Assembly (NCBI GenBank): GCA_022448365.1 | Contig: JAKVCS010000001.1 | Span: 620,001-684,000, forward strand | DNA from: Saccharospirillaceae bacterium | GTDB taxonomy: Bacteria > Pseudomonadota > Gammaproteobacteria > Pseudomonadales > Oceanobacteraceae | DNA: 64,000 nt | Direction: 5' to 3' | Position numbers and translations under genes: made by a program | In this document: piece by piece, positions 43,776 to 53,443 of the stretch | How positions within the stretch are numbered: position 1 is the first letter of the stretch | Layout of the letters: each line of letters starts with the position of its first letter | The notes under the pieces: generated by a model | The model's database searches: none | What the model was told of the DNA's origin: nothing | The model's input: only the letters and a program-made list of their open reading frames with translations

Positions 43776-43813
43776 TAAAAAAGGGGAGAAAACCGGCTGG
43801 CTTTCTCCCCTTT
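43776..43813 (-). terminator. Terminator of the tRNA-Lys pair
   Basis: 12-bp stem AAAGGGGAGAAA / TTTCTCCCCTTT around a GC-rich 10-base loop, just downstream of the tRNA-Lys genes on the minus strand, ending in T6. Confidence 0.92.
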
Positions 43814-43823
43814 CAGGAATAAA

Positions 43824-43899
43824 TGGTGGGTCGTGCTGGATTCGAACCAGCGACCAATTGGTTAAAAGCCAACTGCTCTACCAACTGAGCTAACGACCC
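43824..43899 (-). tRNA. tRNA-Lys (anticodon UUU)
   Basis: 76 nt, starting GGGUCGU and ending ACGACCC-A-CCA. Anticodon arm GUUGG-CUUUUAA-CCAAU gives UUU. CCA is encoded. Identical to the copy at 43984-44059. Confidence 0.97.
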
Positions 43900-43983
43900 G
43901 ATAAGTGCTGTGCAGATGAATCTTGCTTTTACCTGAATCATAAATTCAGTAACAATTTCAGCGACTTAACTTCCGTTGAATGA

Positions 43984-44059
43984 TGGTGGGTCGTGCTGGA
44001 TTCGAACCAGCGACCAATTGGTTAAAAGCCAACTGCTCTACCAACTGAGCTAACGACCC
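43984..44059 (-). tRNA. tRNA-Lys (anticodon UUU), second copy
   Basis: 76 nt, identical in sequence to the copy 84 bp downstream on the same strand. Probably cotranscribed with it. Confidence 0.97.
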
Positions 44060-44165
44060 CGGAAGTGCGGCGTATATTACAGAGATATTCTGAGGTAGCA
44101 AGTACTTTTTTAAAAAAAGTTTCGATTTCAGCAACTTAGCCATTTTTCAGAGCACCCAATGGCAA

Positions 44166-44203
44166 CAAAAAAAGCCCATGATCGCAATAATCACGGGCTT
44201 TAT
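44166..44203 (-). terminator. Terminator of the tol-pal-cpoB unit
   Basis: AAAGCCCATGAT / ATCACGGGCTTT stem (one mismatch) followed on the minus strand by T7. It begins about 35 bp after the cpoB stop. Confidence 0.9.
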
Positions 44204-44238
44204 TGGCCAAACCGCCAGATTTTCGATTTGCCTGCAGA

Positions 44239-45027
44239 CTACTGCAATTTCTTAAGGTAGGCCTGCGCCAGGCGCACGGTGCCGTCAGCTTTGCCCGGAT
44301 ACTGGTCGATCACCTTCTCCAACCATTCACGCGCCAAAGCATCATCGCCCAATTTATGCAGCGTAACACCCAGTTTATAACTGGCATCTGCGGTTTTTGA
44401 ATGATCCGGAAACTGAGCTACCACTTGCTCAAATGCGACCTTAGCCTCATCCAGTTTGTTCTGTACCAGATAGACCTCGCCGTTCCAATAAAACGCATTG
44501 GCAACCAACTTATCTTGCGGATAGTCTGCAGTGAACGCAGAAAAAGCCTGATTGGCTTCGCTGAACTTCTTCTCGCGCACCAGCGTCATTGCCGCTTTGT
44601 AGGCATCCGCCGGCGAAACCGCCTTAGCAGGCGAACCTTCTGGGGCAGTTTGCTCAGGCTGAGTAGCTACAGGTTGAGTCATTAAACTGGCGATACGACG
44701 ATCCAGGTCGAGGTAACGTGTTTGCTGTTCTTGTTCAAGCGTCGCGAGTTGTTTTTCCTGGGTTTCAACCAGGCTACGCAAAGTAGCAATTTCCTGCTGC
44801 ATCTGTTCCATCTGAATTAAAAGTTCAGACATCAGGTCACCGCCACCGGCAACATCATTAACAGATTCAGGAATAGCAGAGGGATTAGCAGGAGTTGTTT
44901 CAGCTGGGACAACGACATCGGTTTGAGCAGGTGCCACGGCAGTGTTGGCACCTACTGAAACCCATTCATCCTCGGCAACAGCGCCGATGGACGTCACCAG
45001 CGCTAAAGGCAGGATGAACTTTTTCAT
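44239..45027 (-). CDS. cpoB: Cell division coordinator CpoB (YbgF)
   Basis: 262 residues. The signal peptide ends VGA/VAEDE. An N-terminal coiled coil (LLIQMEQMQQEIATLRSLVETQ, about residues 68-115) allows trimerisation. The C-terminal TPR domain follows ('AYKAAMTLVREKKFSEANQAF', 'ANAFYWNGEVYLVQNKLDEA', 'DASYKLGVTLHKLGD'). It links Tol-Pal and peptidoglycan synthesis at division. The start overlaps the pal stop by one base. Confidence 0.93.
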   Translation of the reverse strand: MKKFILPLALVTSIGAVAEDEWVSVGANTAVAPAQTDVVVPAETTPANPSAIPESVNDVAGGGDLMSELLIQMEQMQQEIATLRSLVETQEKQLATLEQEQQTRYLDLDRRIASLMTQPVATQPEQTAPEGSPAKAVSPADAYKAAMTLVREKKFSEANQAFSAFTADYPQDKLVANAFYWNGEVYLVQNKLDEAKVAFEQVVAQFPDHSKTADASYKLGVTLHKLGDDALAREWLEKVIDQYPGKADGTVRLAQAYLKKLQ

Positions 45028-45593
45028 TAACGGCTCTGGTATTTCACTTCAACGCGACGATTCTTGGCCCATGACGCATCGTTTTGACCAACAACAGCCG
45101 GACGCTCTTCACCAAAGCTTACAACCTGAAGCTGACCCGCTTGGGCATTGTTAGCCATCAGGAAACGACGAACGGCCATGGCGCGGCGCTCACCCAGAGC
45201 CAGGTTGTATTCAACGGTACCACGCTCGTCCGCGTGACCTTCCAGTACAACGCGAGCAGACGGGTTAGCAGCCAGGTAAGCAGCGTGTGCCTTCAGTGCA
45301 TCTTTACCGTCTTCTGCCAGAGAACTCTGATCGAAGCCGAAGTAGAATACGGTCATTTCCAACAAAGCAGTTTGAGCAGCGTTGGCTTCTGCTTCCAGTT
45401 TATCAGCAACAACAGCGCCAGATTCTACCGCTTGCGTTTGTGCTTCCTGGCCTTGCTCAGCAACTTGCTCTTCAATTGCAGTAGGCTCAGAGCTAGCTGC
45501 ACCTTCGTTTACTTCGCCAGTGCTGGAACAAGCAGACATCAGAACAGCGCCCAGAGTTAAACCCAAAGCTTTATACAGTGCAGTTTTTTGCAT
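45027..45593 (-). CDS. pal: Peptidoglycan-associated lipoprotein Pal
   Basis: 188 residues, lipobox LMSACSS. The OmpA-like domain contains 'VFYFGFDQSSLAEDGKDALKAHAAYL', 'VVLEGHADERGTVEYNLALGERRA' and the final 'WAKNRRVEVKY'; the peptidoglycan-binding Asp and Arg are in place. It anchors the outer membrane to the wall and works with TolB. Standard order in the Tol operon. Confidence 0.97.
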   Translation of the reverse strand: MQKTALYKALGLTLGAVLMSACSSTGEVNEGAASSEPTAIEEQVAEQGQEAQTQAVESGAVVADKLEAEANAAQTALLEMTVFYFGFDQSSLAEDGKDALKAHAAYLAANPSARVVLEGHADERGTVEYNLALGERRAMAVRRFLMANNAQAGQLQVVSFGEERPAVVGQNDASWAKNRRVEVKYQSR

Positions 45594-45626
45594 ATCAGTC
45601 TTCCAATCCGAAAGTTAATTTGAAAA

Positions 45627-46922
45627 TCATTGTAAAATCGGTGACCAAGCCGGTTCCCTGACGTCTCCGTACTTCGATGGCAGGCGGAATTTTACCTCTC
45701 CATCAACCGATACTGCGGCAAGAATGCTACGATCAGCCTCACTTGCCGCATAAATTACCATACTTCCATTGGGTGCAACACTAGGTGATTCATCCAATTC
45801 GGTCTCACTGGTAAGAATGTGCACTCTGCCACTTTTCATATCCTGTGAAGCGATGTGAAAACGTTGACCAGATTGATGCACATAAACCATCTTACGTCCG
45901 TCGGCAGTCAGGCGAGCACGTGCATTGTATTTCCCCTCGAATGTCAGTCGCTCAACCTTCCTGGATGCCAGATTGATCTGGTAAATCTGTGGACCTCCGG
46001 CGCGGCTCGAAGTAAAGATCAGGCTTTGACCATCGATTGTCCATTGCGGTTCGGTATCAATTGCATAATGTTTGGTGATGCGCTCGAGCTTGCGGCTATT
46101 CAGATCCATTACCCAGATATCGGGGTTACCGAGCTTAGAGCGCACAAATGCGAGCTTAGTACCATCCGGTGAAAACGCAGGCGCGCTGTTTGAACCAGTA
46201 AAAGCTGCAATTTTCTCGCGCTTACCGGTGGCTAATGTCTGGAAAAAAATCTCGCTTTTACCATTTTCAAACGACACGTAAGCGACTTTTTTGCCATCAG
46301 GAGACCAGGCCGGTGAAATAATAGGATGTCTGGATTTAAAGATACGACGTTCACGCGCGCCATCGGCATCAGCGTACATCAGGTTAAACAAGGTACGCTC
46401 GCGATTGGTGGTGACGTAAATCAGATTGGTTGAAAATACACCGTCAATGCCCGTCAGTTTTTTAAAAATAAAATCACTGATGTAATGCGCCACATCACGC
46501 AATTGGCTGGCTTTGCCTTTTACCCGATGACGAAACACCTCAACTTTCTGGTGTACGTCCAGAACATGAAATTCAACAGCATAACCGGTCGGCAGCACAC
46601 TCAGACGACCCAGCACAACAAAATCCTGTTGTAACTTAGCCCAATCGTCGTAATTCACCTGCGATAATTCCGTTGGTCGGCTGATCATATTTTCGGCCGG
46701 AATCAGGCGAAAATAGCCACTGCCAGCCAGATCATTGGCAACGATACTGCTGACATCCTCGGGAGGCGGATTCTGGCCCGCCCAGGCAAAGGGAACCACC
46801 GCCAGTGGAATGGCACTTTGTTTGCCCTGAGTCACTTCAATCACTAACTCAGCACGGGTCATCGTGCTGGTCAGGGTTAGGCTGATAAACAGAGAAAAAA
46901 CGGCTAAAAAACGAATTACCAC
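45627..46922 (-). CDS. tolB: Tol-Pal periplasmic protein TolB
   Basis: 431 residues. Signal peptide (MVIRFLAVFSLFISLTLTST), N-terminal domain ('LVIEVTQGKQSAIPLAVVPF') and a six-bladed beta-propeller with repeated 'PAWSPDGKKVAYVS', 'PAFSPDGTKLAFV', 'PQWTIDGQSLIFTS' and 'PSVAPNGSMVIYA'. It binds Pal. The start overlaps the tolA end by 7 bases. Confidence 0.96.
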   Translation of the reverse strand: MVIRFLAVFSLFISLTLTSTMTRAELVIEVTQGKQSAIPLAVVPFAWAGQNPPPEDVSSIVANDLAGSGYFRLIPAENMISRPTELSQVNYDDWAKLQQDFVVLGRLSVLPTGYAVEFHVLDVHQKVEVFRHRVKGKASQLRDVAHYISDFIFKKLTGIDGVFSTNLIYVTTNRERTLFNLMYADADGARERRIFKSRHPIISPAWSPDGKKVAYVSFENGKSEIFFQTLATGKREKIAAFTGSNSAPAFSPDGTKLAFVRSKLGNPDIWVMDLNSRKLERITKHYAIDTEPQWTIDGQSLIFTSSRAGGPQIYQINLASRKVERLTFEGKYNARARLTADGRKMVYVHQSGQRFHIASQDMKSGRVHILTSETELDESPSVAPNGSMVIYAASEADRSILAAVSVDGEVKFRLPSKYGDVREPAWSPILQ

Positions 46923-47752
46923 GAGGCATTCTCCGGTCGGAATTTCATCGTAAAATTGCGAAAGTTCTGTTCAAACACTGCAATCTCCTTTGGCACTGGT
47001 AACGGTGAGGCTTTGCGTATCGCCTGCTCCACAGAACGATCCAGTGCCGGGTTACCACTACTTTTTACAATCTGTACCTGCACCACCTCCCCGGTTGGGA
47101 CCAGACTCAGTCTTAACTCAACTTCCATGGTGGAATCCACCGCAGGCGGATAGCGCCATTGTGACTGAATCTGTTCTTTAATCTGCAGTGTGTGCTCAGA
47201 CGTCATCACCGCTGCGCGCTCAGCTCTGGCTTCGGCTTCTTTCTGAGCCAGCAGTTCCGCTTCAGCCTGCTCCTGAGCCATCTGCTCCAGCATATCCTGC
47301 TCTTGTTGCAGCTGCTCCTGACGCAAACGCTCGGCTTGCTCGGCAGCAGCTTTGTCATCAGCGGCTTTTTTCTCAGCAGCACGCTGAGCGTCAGCCTGAC
47401 GTTTTTTCTCTGCCGCCGCTTTTTGTTTTGCTAATTTTTCTTTTCTGAGTTTGTCTTGCCGCGCCTTTTCTTTTTTTCGTCGGGCTTCCAATTTCCGTTT
47501 ACGTTCTTTGTCCGCGCGCTTTTTCGCGGCTCGTTGTTGGCGCTTCTTTTCCAGCTCCGCTTTGCGCTTACGCTCTTTAACGGCTTTGTTTTCTTCCTGC
47601 ACCACATTGGCCATGACATGTTGTGGCAGCGGCTCAACAACAGGGGGGCTGCTTTCAGGCCATTCTATTAAGAACACACCAGCAACGGCCAAATGAATCA
47701 CAATGGCGACAAAGGTGGCAAAGCCGTAGCTGCTGGGGTTTTTCCAACTCAT
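46916..47752 (-). CDS. tolA: Tol-Pal inner-membrane linker TolA
   Basis: 278 residues. One N-terminal membrane helix (FATFVAIVIHLAVAGVFLI) precedes a long Lys/Ala/Glu/Gln-rich helical domain (about residues 50-185, many KKR/KEKA/AEKK repeats) and a C-terminal TonB-like domain ('IQSQWRYPPAVDSTMEVELRLSLVPTGEV', 'SSGNPALDRSVEQAIRKASPLPVP'). It transmits energy from TolQR to the outer membrane. Confidence 0.95.
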   Translation of the reverse strand: MSWKNPSSYGFATFVAIVIHLAVAGVFLIEWPESSPPVVEPLPQHVMANVVQEENKAVKERKRKAELEKKRQQRAAKKRADKERKRKLEARRKKEKARQDKLRKEKLAKQKAAAEKKRQADAQRAAEKKAADDKAAAEQAERLRQEQLQQEQDMLEQMAQEQAEAELLAQKEAEARAERAAVMTSEHTLQIKEQIQSQWRYPPAVDSTMEVELRLSLVPTGEVVQVQIVKSSGNPALDRSVEQAIRKASPLPVPKEIAVFEQNFRNFTMKFRPENASW

Positions 47753-47768
47753 AACGGATTACGCTGAA

Positions 47769-48218
47769 TCAGCGTTTGGCCTCCGGATCCGGCGCTTCGG
47801 TAATCAAGCCAATATTGTTCACTCCGATCGACTGCAGACTCCCCATCAACACCACAACTTTACCGTAAGCGACGTCTTCGTCGCCGCGGATCAGCAGCTT
47901 GGTTGACGGCACTTGCGCGGTGACTTTACGGGCGTAATTCTGAACATCCGTAAGTGCCATAGCGCGTGGTTGTTCTTCACCACGCTCAACAAAATACAAA
48001 CCGCGGGCATCCACTGAGATAACAATCGTGCTGTCGTCCGGCTCTATTTCAGTTGGTGTGGCATCAACTGCTGGCAGATTCACCGGTACGCTTTGCACCA
48101 GCATCGGAGCCGTAACCATAAAAATAATAAGCAGAACAAGCATTACGTCGATATAAGGAACGACGTTGATCTCTGCCATTGGCCGGCGTTTTTGTGCCGG
48201 TGGCGCCATTGACTCCAT
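47769..48218 (-). CDS. tolR: Tol-Pal proton-channel subunit TolR
   Basis: 149 residues. 'MAEINVVPYIDVMLVLLIIFMVTAPML' has the membrane helix with the conserved proton-pathway Asp (IDVMLVLL). The periplasmic domain is 'IVISVDARGLYFV...VLIRGDEDVAYGKVVVLMGSLQSIGVNNIGLITE'-like. The start overlaps the tolQ stop by one base. Confidence 0.96.
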   Translation of the reverse strand: MESMAPPAQKRRPMAEINVVPYIDVMLVLLIIFMVTAPMLVQSVPVNLPAVDATPTEIEPDDSTIVISVDARGLYFVERGEEQPRAMALTDVQNYARKVTAQVPSTKLLIRGDEDVAYGKVVVLMGSLQSIGVNNIGLITEAPDPEAKR

Positions 48219-48943
48219 CAGTTAGACCCCGCAGAACCGGCTTGAATGCCCTGGCTGCTGCTGGCCTGATGAATTTTGTGCGCCTGGCGATACAACAATG
48301 ATGAGAACTCATCGGCAAAGGTATGCATACCGGTGACCATCTGATCAACACGAGTAGCAAAGCGGTTATAGAAAATAACAGCTGGAATTGCAGCCAAAAG
48401 ACCCATGGCCGTGGCGATCAAAGCTTCCGAAATACCCGGCGCCACGGTAGCAATCGTCGCCTGTTTAACCGCTGCTAACCCCTGGAAAGAGTGCATAATT
48501 CCCCAGACAGTGCCAAACAAACCGATATACGGACTGGTGGAACCGACGGTCGCCAGAAACGGTAGGTGGGTATCCAGGGCTTCCGACTCGCGGGTAATGC
48601 TGATACGCATTGCCCGCTGCACGCCGGCCATTACGGCATCCGGATCGTTGGTATTTTGCTGTCGCATCTTGCCGAATTCTTTTAATCCCGACATAAATAC
48701 ATTTTCGACTGCAGTGGGTGCAGGGCTTTGCTGGCACTCACGATACAGCGCATTTAAATCAACACCGGACCAGAAGCGTTCTTCGAAATCGAGCAGCTGG
48801 TCACGACTTGCTGACAACAAACGGCTGCGTTGCACAATCACAATCCAGCTCAAAACCGAGGCTGCCAACAGCATCAACATAACCAATTGAACAACAATAC
48901 TGGCATTGGCAATTAACGAAATAATGGACATGGATTCGTTCAC
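48218..48943 (-). CDS. tolQ: Tol-Pal proton-channel subunit TolQ
   Basis: 241 residues with three membrane helices: 'SIVVQLVMLMLLAASVLSWIVI', 'VGSTSPYIGLFGTVWGIMHSFQ' and 'APGISEALIATAMGLLAAIPAVIFYN'. It belongs to the MotA/TolQ/ExbB family and couples the proton motive force to TolA. It is second in the ybgC-led unit. Confidence 0.97.
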   Translation of the reverse strand: MNESMSIISLIANASIVVQLVMLMLLAASVLSWIVIVQRSRLLSASRDQLLDFEERFWSGVDLNALYRECQQSPAPTAVENVFMSGLKEFGKMRQQNTNDPDAVMAGVQRAMRISITRESEALDTHLPFLATVGSTSPYIGLFGTVWGIMHSFQGLAAVKQATIATVAPGISEALIATAMGLLAAIPAVIFYNRFATRVDQMVTGMHTFADEFSSLLYRQAHKIHQASSSQGIQAGSAGSN

Positions 48944-48988
48944 AAAGACTCCCGTCTGATAAAAAGAACGTTAAATTTAACTCAAAAG

Positions 48989-49414
48989 CTAAGGCAGTTT
49001 TGCCGCAGCAATAATTTCTGGTGGAATTAACCGGGGTTTTCCGTCATCACCAATGCAGGCAATCGACACACTGCCAGTTATCAGAAGTTGCTCACCATCC
49101 GCAGAAATACGATAAACACTCTGCGACAGGTTAAAACTGGCTTTACCCATCTTTTCGACGACAACAGTGACTTCCAATTCGTCATCAAGACGCGCCGGTT
49201 TTAGATATTTGGCGTTGATCTCGCGCACGACAAATAGAATGCCCTGCTCTCTGAGATGCTCCTGACTGAATTCTGAGTGCATTTGCCCGCCACCAAGCTG
49301 ACGCAGCCATTCGGTGCGGGCACGCTCAAGAAACCTGAAATAATTAGCGTGATACACAATGCCACCAGCATCCGTATCTTCGTAATACACTCTGACAGGC
49401 CAGCGAAATGCCAT
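48989..49414 (-). CDS. ybgC: Acyl-CoA thioesterase YbgC
   Basis: 141 residues. Hot-dog fold with 'VYYEDTDAGGIVYHANYFRFLERARTEWLR', which holds the catalytic Asp and the YbgC signature. It is the first gene of the Tol block and starts one base inside the ruvB end, so ruvCAB and tol-pal may be partly cotranscribed. Confidence 0.95.
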   Translation of the reverse strand: MAFRWPVRVYYEDTDAGGIVYHANYFRFLERARTEWLRQLGGGQMHSEFSQEHLREQGILFVVREINAKYLKPARLDDELEVTVVVEKMGKASFNLSQSVYRISADGEQLLITGSVSIACIGDDGKPRLIPPEIIAAAKLP

Positions 49415-50442
49415 CAGTCTCCCTCATCCGCGAGGAAGCGTTTCGGTAACTCCAGACCAAAGTGCTGATAAGACTGTCGAGTTGCCATACGCCCTCTTGG
49501 AGTGCGGGTAATATAGCCCTGTTGCATCAGGTAAGGCTCAAGCACGTCCTCAATGGTATCGCGTTCTTCACCAATGGAGGCAGCCAGACTTTCCACGCCC
49601 GCCGGACCACCGTCGTATTTTTCTAACAATGTCAGCAATAATTTGCGGTCCATGTGATCAAAGCCCTGCGCATCGACATTCAGCATATTCAACGCAGCAT
49701 CAGCCACACTCTTGCTCACCATGCCATCGGATTTTACCTGGGCATAATCCCGCACTCGACGTAACAAGCGATTAGCAATCCGCGGTGTACCGCGCGCACG
49801 ACGAGCAACCTCTCGCGCACCGTCATCATCAACGTCAAGTTCCATTAACCTCCCGGAACGGGAAACAATGCCCGTGAGGTCATCAATATTGTAGAACTCA
49901 AGACGCTGTACAATGCCGAAACGATCACGCAGTGGCGATGTTAACAAACCCGCGCGGGTAGTCGCGCCAACCAATGTAAAAGGTGGTAAATCAATTTTGA
50001 TCGAGCGTGCTGCCGGTCCTTCGCCAACCATGATATCCAGTTGATAATCTTCCATGGCCGGATACAAGACTTCTTCCACAGCCGGGTTAAGACGATGAAT
50101 TTCGTCGATAAAAAGCACATCGCCATCTTCAAGGTTAGTCAGCATGGCGGCAAGATCGCCGGCTTTTTCCAACACCGGTCCGGAGGTTGACTTGATCTGC
50201 GATCCCATTTCTTCGGCAATAATATTCGCCAATGTGGTTTTACCTAACCCTGGCGGTCCAAACACCAGGGTATGGTCCAGTGCCTCATTACGCGCACGCG
50301 CAGCACCAATAAAAATCTCCATTTGCTCACGAACGTGGGGCTGGCCAATATAATCGTCCAGGCTTTTCGGTCGAATGGCCCGGTCCTGACGCTCTTCCCC
50401 CGTAGAGGGCTGAGGGCTGATAAAACGATCTTCCTCAATCAC
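49414..50442 (-). CDS. ruvB: Holliday junction branch-migration helicase RuvB
   Basis: 342 residues, AAA+ ATPase. Walker A '[17 protein letters not shown]', Walker B '[12 protein letters not shown]', sensor '[20 protein letters not shown]' and a winged-helix end '[19 protein letters not shown]'. It pulls DNA through the RuvA-bound junction. It lies 14 bp after ruvA. Confidence 0.98.
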   Translation of the reverse strand: MIEEDRFISPQPSTGEERQDRAIRPKSLDDYIGQPHVREQMEIFIGAARARNEALDHTLVFGPPGLGKTTLANIIAEEMGSQIKSTSGPVLEKAGDLAAMLTNLEDGDVLFIDEIHRLNPAVEEVLYPAMEDYQLDIMVGEGPAARSIKIDLPPFTLVGATTRAGLLTSPLRDRFGIVQRLEFYNIDDLTGIVSRSGRLMELDVDDDGAREVARRARGTPRIANRLLRRVRDYAQVKSDGMVSKSVADAALNMLNVDAQGFDHMDRKLLLTLLEKYDGGPAGVESLAASIGEERDTIEDVLEPYLMQQGYITRTPRGRMATRQSYQHFGLELPKRFLADEGD

Positions 50443-50456
50443 AATTGGTTACTCCA

Positions 50457-51065
50457 CTATCGGCCCAGTGTGCTTTTCAGCGCCATACGGATCAGTTCTT
50501 CTGCCGACAGGTCATCACCATCGACCTTATTCAGCATCTTTGCGGCATCAGTCGGCTTATAACCGAGAGCCACCAGCGCACTTTCGGCCTCTGCCAGGAC
50601 CTGATCACGGGAGGACTGCTCTTTTGCGTCAACGGCAGCCCATAGCGGTGCCGGCGATTGCCATTCCTTAAGGCGATCACGCATTTCGACAATTAAACGC
50701 TCGGCGGTTTTTTTACCAACTCCAGGCAATTTAGTTAAAGCCGTCACATCTTCAGCATGAACACAGCTGGCAAAAGAATTGACATCCATACCGGATAAGA
50801 TCGCCAGCGCCAGTTTAGGGCCAACACCACTCACCTTAACCAGAGTACGAAACAGCGTACGCTGACCTTTATCGCTGAAGCCGTACAACTGATGAGCATC
50901 TTCACGGATCGCCAGATGGGTATAAATCACGGCAACATCGCCGGGCTTGCCCAGACTGACGAAGGTCGACAGTGGCGCCTGGACTTCATAGCCCACACCG
51001 TTGACGTCAATTAATAAATCCGGCGCTTGTTTTTCGAGGATGATGCCTTGCAGACGACCAATCAT
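50457..51065 (-). CDS. ruvA: Holliday junction-binding protein RuvA
   Basis: 202 residues. OB fold 'MIGRLQGIILEKQAPDLLIDVNGVGYEV', two helix-hairpin-helix motifs ('VSGVGPKLALAIL', 'LPGVGKKTAERLIVEMRD'), and the C-terminal UBA-like RuvB-binding domain 'ALVALGYKPTDAAKML'. Standard length. Confidence 0.97.
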   Translation of the reverse strand: MIGRLQGIILEKQAPDLLIDVNGVGYEVQAPLSTFVSLGKPGDVAVIYTHLAIREDAHQLYGFSDKGQRTLFRTLVKVSGVGPKLALAILSGMDVNSFASCVHAEDVTALTKLPGVGKKTAERLIVEMRDRLKEWQSPAPLWAAVDAKEQSSRDQVLAEAESALVALGYKPTDAAKMLNKVDGDDLSAEELIRMALKSTLGR

Positions 51066-51178
51066 GGGAATACAGATACTTGCTTATTGGAAAGCGGCTA
51101 GCCTATCAGTAAACGGGTGTTTGGCTCAATCGACCCAGGCAGACAACAAACGTTACGGAGTCTCTGGAGACGCCGTTC

Positions 51179-51709
51179 TCAGCCGTGATTGTTTTTAAGC
51201 CGCCCGCGGGCATAACTGTTAATACCCGCCTGGGTGACGAGACTGGCGCGGGTATTGGCGTGGGTAATAGCAATCGCCAGAGCATCGGCAGCATCAGCCT
51301 GAGGTTTACCGGGCAACTTCAACAGATGCTGCACCATATGCTGCACCTGCTCTTTGGTGGCCGAGCCTTTGCCCACCACCGCCTGTTTAATACTGCGGGG
51401 AGCGTATTCACCAACCGGCAGTCCTTGCAGAGATGCCGCTACAATGGCGACGCCACGGGCCTGGCCAAGCTTTAAGGCAGAATCGGCATTCTTTCCCATA
51501 AACACCTGTTCAATGGCAAATTCCTGAGGCGAATGGGTTTCGATCAGTTCAGTGACACAATCAAAGATTTTTTTCAGACGATCAGGCAACTCGCCATCAC
51601 CGACCCGAATGCAACCACTGGTGATGTATTCGTTCTTCTGGCCAACCGAGTTAATCACTCCAAAGCCGGTAATACGTGAGCCAGGATCAATGCCAAGAAT
51701 GATGGCCAT
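51179..51709 (-). CDS. ruvC: Holliday junction resolvase RuvC
   Basis: 176 residues from the ATG at 51709 ([17 protein letters not shown]). Acidic catalytic residues appear in 'ILGIDPGSR', '[23 protein letters not shown]' and '[16 protein letters not shown]'. It cuts Holliday junctions with RuvAB. The gene order ruvC-ruvA-ruvB is normal, but the yebC gene often upstream is replaced by a PrcB-like lipoprotein gene. Confidence 0.97.
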   Translation of the reverse strand: MAIILGIDPGSRITGFGVINSVGQKNEYITSGCIRVGDGELPDRLKKIFDCVTELIETHSPQEFAIEQVFMGKNADSALKLGQARGVAIVAASLQGLPVGEYAPRSIKQAVVGKGSATKEQVQHMVQHLLKLPGKPQADAADALAIAITHANTRASLVTQAGINSYARGRLKNNHG

Positions 51710-51785
51710 TGGCGAGTCTACTCCACAAAATAAGGCTGTCATGGTACTGACAGAAAGACGGCAGGGAAAGACGGGAAGCGGCCGC

Positions 51786-52238
51786 TTAATATCTTTTCTC
51801 TGAGACGGGCTCAGAGCGGAAGTGCCGATGTTGGCCGTTGTCAGAGTGATACACTTCCACCTCTTGCCAGCCATCCGGCAGGGATAAAGTAACACATGGG
51901 CTGGTTATAACCGCAGCCACCAGCGCATCGGCGTCCGGGCGAATCTCGCGATAGTGAACACTTACATCAGCACCATTCCAATGCTGCGTCAGATCAATGG
52001 TATAGCCAGCCGATGGTCGCTGCCCAAGGCCGATGCGTAATTCAGCATTACTCAACAGCGACACACCTTCACCAATGTCGCAGTGTTGTTCGTGCCTGAC
52101 TGGCATTTGGCCAGGCGGGGTGGAAGCACAACTGGCGATGCAGCCGCACATAAACAAAGCGGCGATGCCAGACAAACGCCCGGCAAAACCGAATCTTGAG
52201 TAACTCAGGGACGGTGACTCAGCCACCGGGCTTACCAA
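51786..52238 (-). CDS. PrcB-like lipoprotein
   Basis: 150 residues. A long signal region ends in a lipobox (CIASC, Cys37). The mature part contains '[18 protein letters not shown]' and '[30 protein letters not shown]', which resemble the C-terminal domain of the protease-complex subunit PrcB. Its partner is unknown. It overlaps the end of the next-upstream gene by 7 bases and stands 76 bp ahead of ruvC. Confidence 0.65.
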   Translation of the reverse strand: MVSPVAESPSLSYSRFGFAGRLSGIAALFMCGCIASCASTPPGQMPVRHEQHCDIGEGVSLLSNAELRIGLGQRPSAGYTIDLTQHWNGADVSVHYREIRPDADALVAAVITSPCVTLSLPDGWQEVEVYHSDNGQHRHFRSEPVSEKRY

Positions 52239-52687
52239 TCATTGGCGGACAGTGCAGCACGAACCGTGCGGACTTTTTCGGTTTCTTCCAGCTGCACCAG
52301 GTTTTCAAACAGCTGTCGAGAGTCGCTGTTGGTCGATTCACTGGCCATCTGGCGATAGAGGGATATCAGGTAGTCGTCAATTCTCAGCGCAATATGAGTC
52401 AGCTCATCGACGGACATATCGGGATGGCAGTCTTTACACCCATCCAGAGCTTCAGAAATTGAGCCGGGTTCAAACTGATGCCATTCACTGAGCACCTTTG
52501 CACTGGCGCGACCTTTCAGATTTTCCATCGACTGCGCCAGGGTATTTTCATGCTCAGCCAACAGCTGCAACATCATATCCACCCGATCTCGCTGGGTCTG
52601 GTCACGCAATTGCTGGTACAGATTGCGCGCATGCTCGTGCAGCGTTTGGCTGTAATCAATAACGTCTTTAACCGTGGAATAACTCAT
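52232..52687 (-). CDS. Ferritin-like helical protein of unknown function
   Basis: 151 residues from the ATG at 52687, which has GGAG 8 nt upstream. Mostly alpha-helical. 'YSQTLHEHARNLYQQLRDQTQRDRVDMMLQLLAEHENTLAQS' suggests a ferritin-like or rubrerythrin-type bundle with Glu/His ligands, and 'CKDCHPD' is a possible extra metal site. No named family is certain. Its 3' end overlaps the PrcB-like gene. Confidence 0.55.
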   Translation of the reverse strand: MSYSTVKDVIDYSQTLHEHARNLYQQLRDQTQRDRVDMMLQLLAEHENTLAQSMENLKGRASAKVLSEWHQFEPGSISEALDGCKDCHPDMSVDELTHIALRIDDYLISLYRQMASESTNSDSRQLFENLVQLEETEKVRTVRAALSANDW

Positions 52688-52815
52688 ACGGTGTCTCCAT
52701 GTCTGCTCGCTGGGCGGCACACGACCACCCTTCCTATTGAGCTTAGCTTAGCTTTTGCGGCTTAGCCCTCCTTACCTCAGGACATCCTATCGTATGACAG
52801 TGAACTCCCACCCAA

Positions 52816-53391
52816 TCAGTGCTGGTGAGAATCTGGGCGCTGTTCATCAAATTGCTGAGCGATACGCTCAACGTAGGGGCGAACGGTGGCCTTGTTCTTC
52901 GCAGGCACCTTATTGGCCGCCTGTACCATCATCAAGGATGCCTTCATCATTTGTTCCATCATGGCCTTTTCGCTGGGTGAAAGACCCTCAGCAGACTGCA
53001 ACTGCCTGAGTTGAGCTTCCATTTGCGAAGCACTGACCATTTCGTTCTCCATCTCGATCGCCATATATGCCATGGTGATATCACGGGATAAACCGGCCCA
53101 CTGTTCAACATTTTGGAAACCAGCGTCAGTCACTTGTTTATTAAAATCATTGTAGAGACCTTTTTCGCGCAGCTGCTCGACACCTTTTGCAAATACCTGG
53201 TCCATGCTGGCGCTTTCTTTCATCACGTCATCTGCTGCCAGCTTCTCTTCATGTTGACTGAGCCACTGGGTTAACACCGGCATCGCCACCAGCCATTGCT
53301 CGAGTTGCTTAGCAGTCAGGTCTTGTGCCATTGCCATTGGCACCATTGCCATGGCGATAACGGTCAGCAACATCAGTTTCAATGTTTTCAT
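52816..53391 (-). CDS. Exported helical hypothetical protein
   Basis: 191 residues from the ATG at 53391. Signal peptide MKTLKLMLLTVIAMAMVPMA, ending AMA/QDLT. The mature protein is Met/Gln/Glu-rich and helical ('EQWLVAMPVLTQWLSQHEEKL', 'EKAMMEQMMKASLMMVQAANKVP', His-rich end). A periplasmic protein. I do not recognise the family. Confidence 0.7.
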   Translation of the reverse strand: MKTLKLMLLTVIAMAMVPMAMAQDLTAKQLEQWLVAMPVLTQWLSQHEEKLAADDVMKESASMDQVFAKGVEQLREKGLYNDFNKQVTDAGFQNVEQWAGLSRDITMAYMAIEMENEMVSASQMEAQLRQLQSAEGLSPSEKAMMEQMMKASLMMVQAANKVPAKNKATVRPYVERIAQQFDEQRPDSHQH

Positions 53392-53443
53392 CTGAATTCC
53401 TTGATTCATTCTTTTTATAGACTGGCGATTACGCTATCACAGC

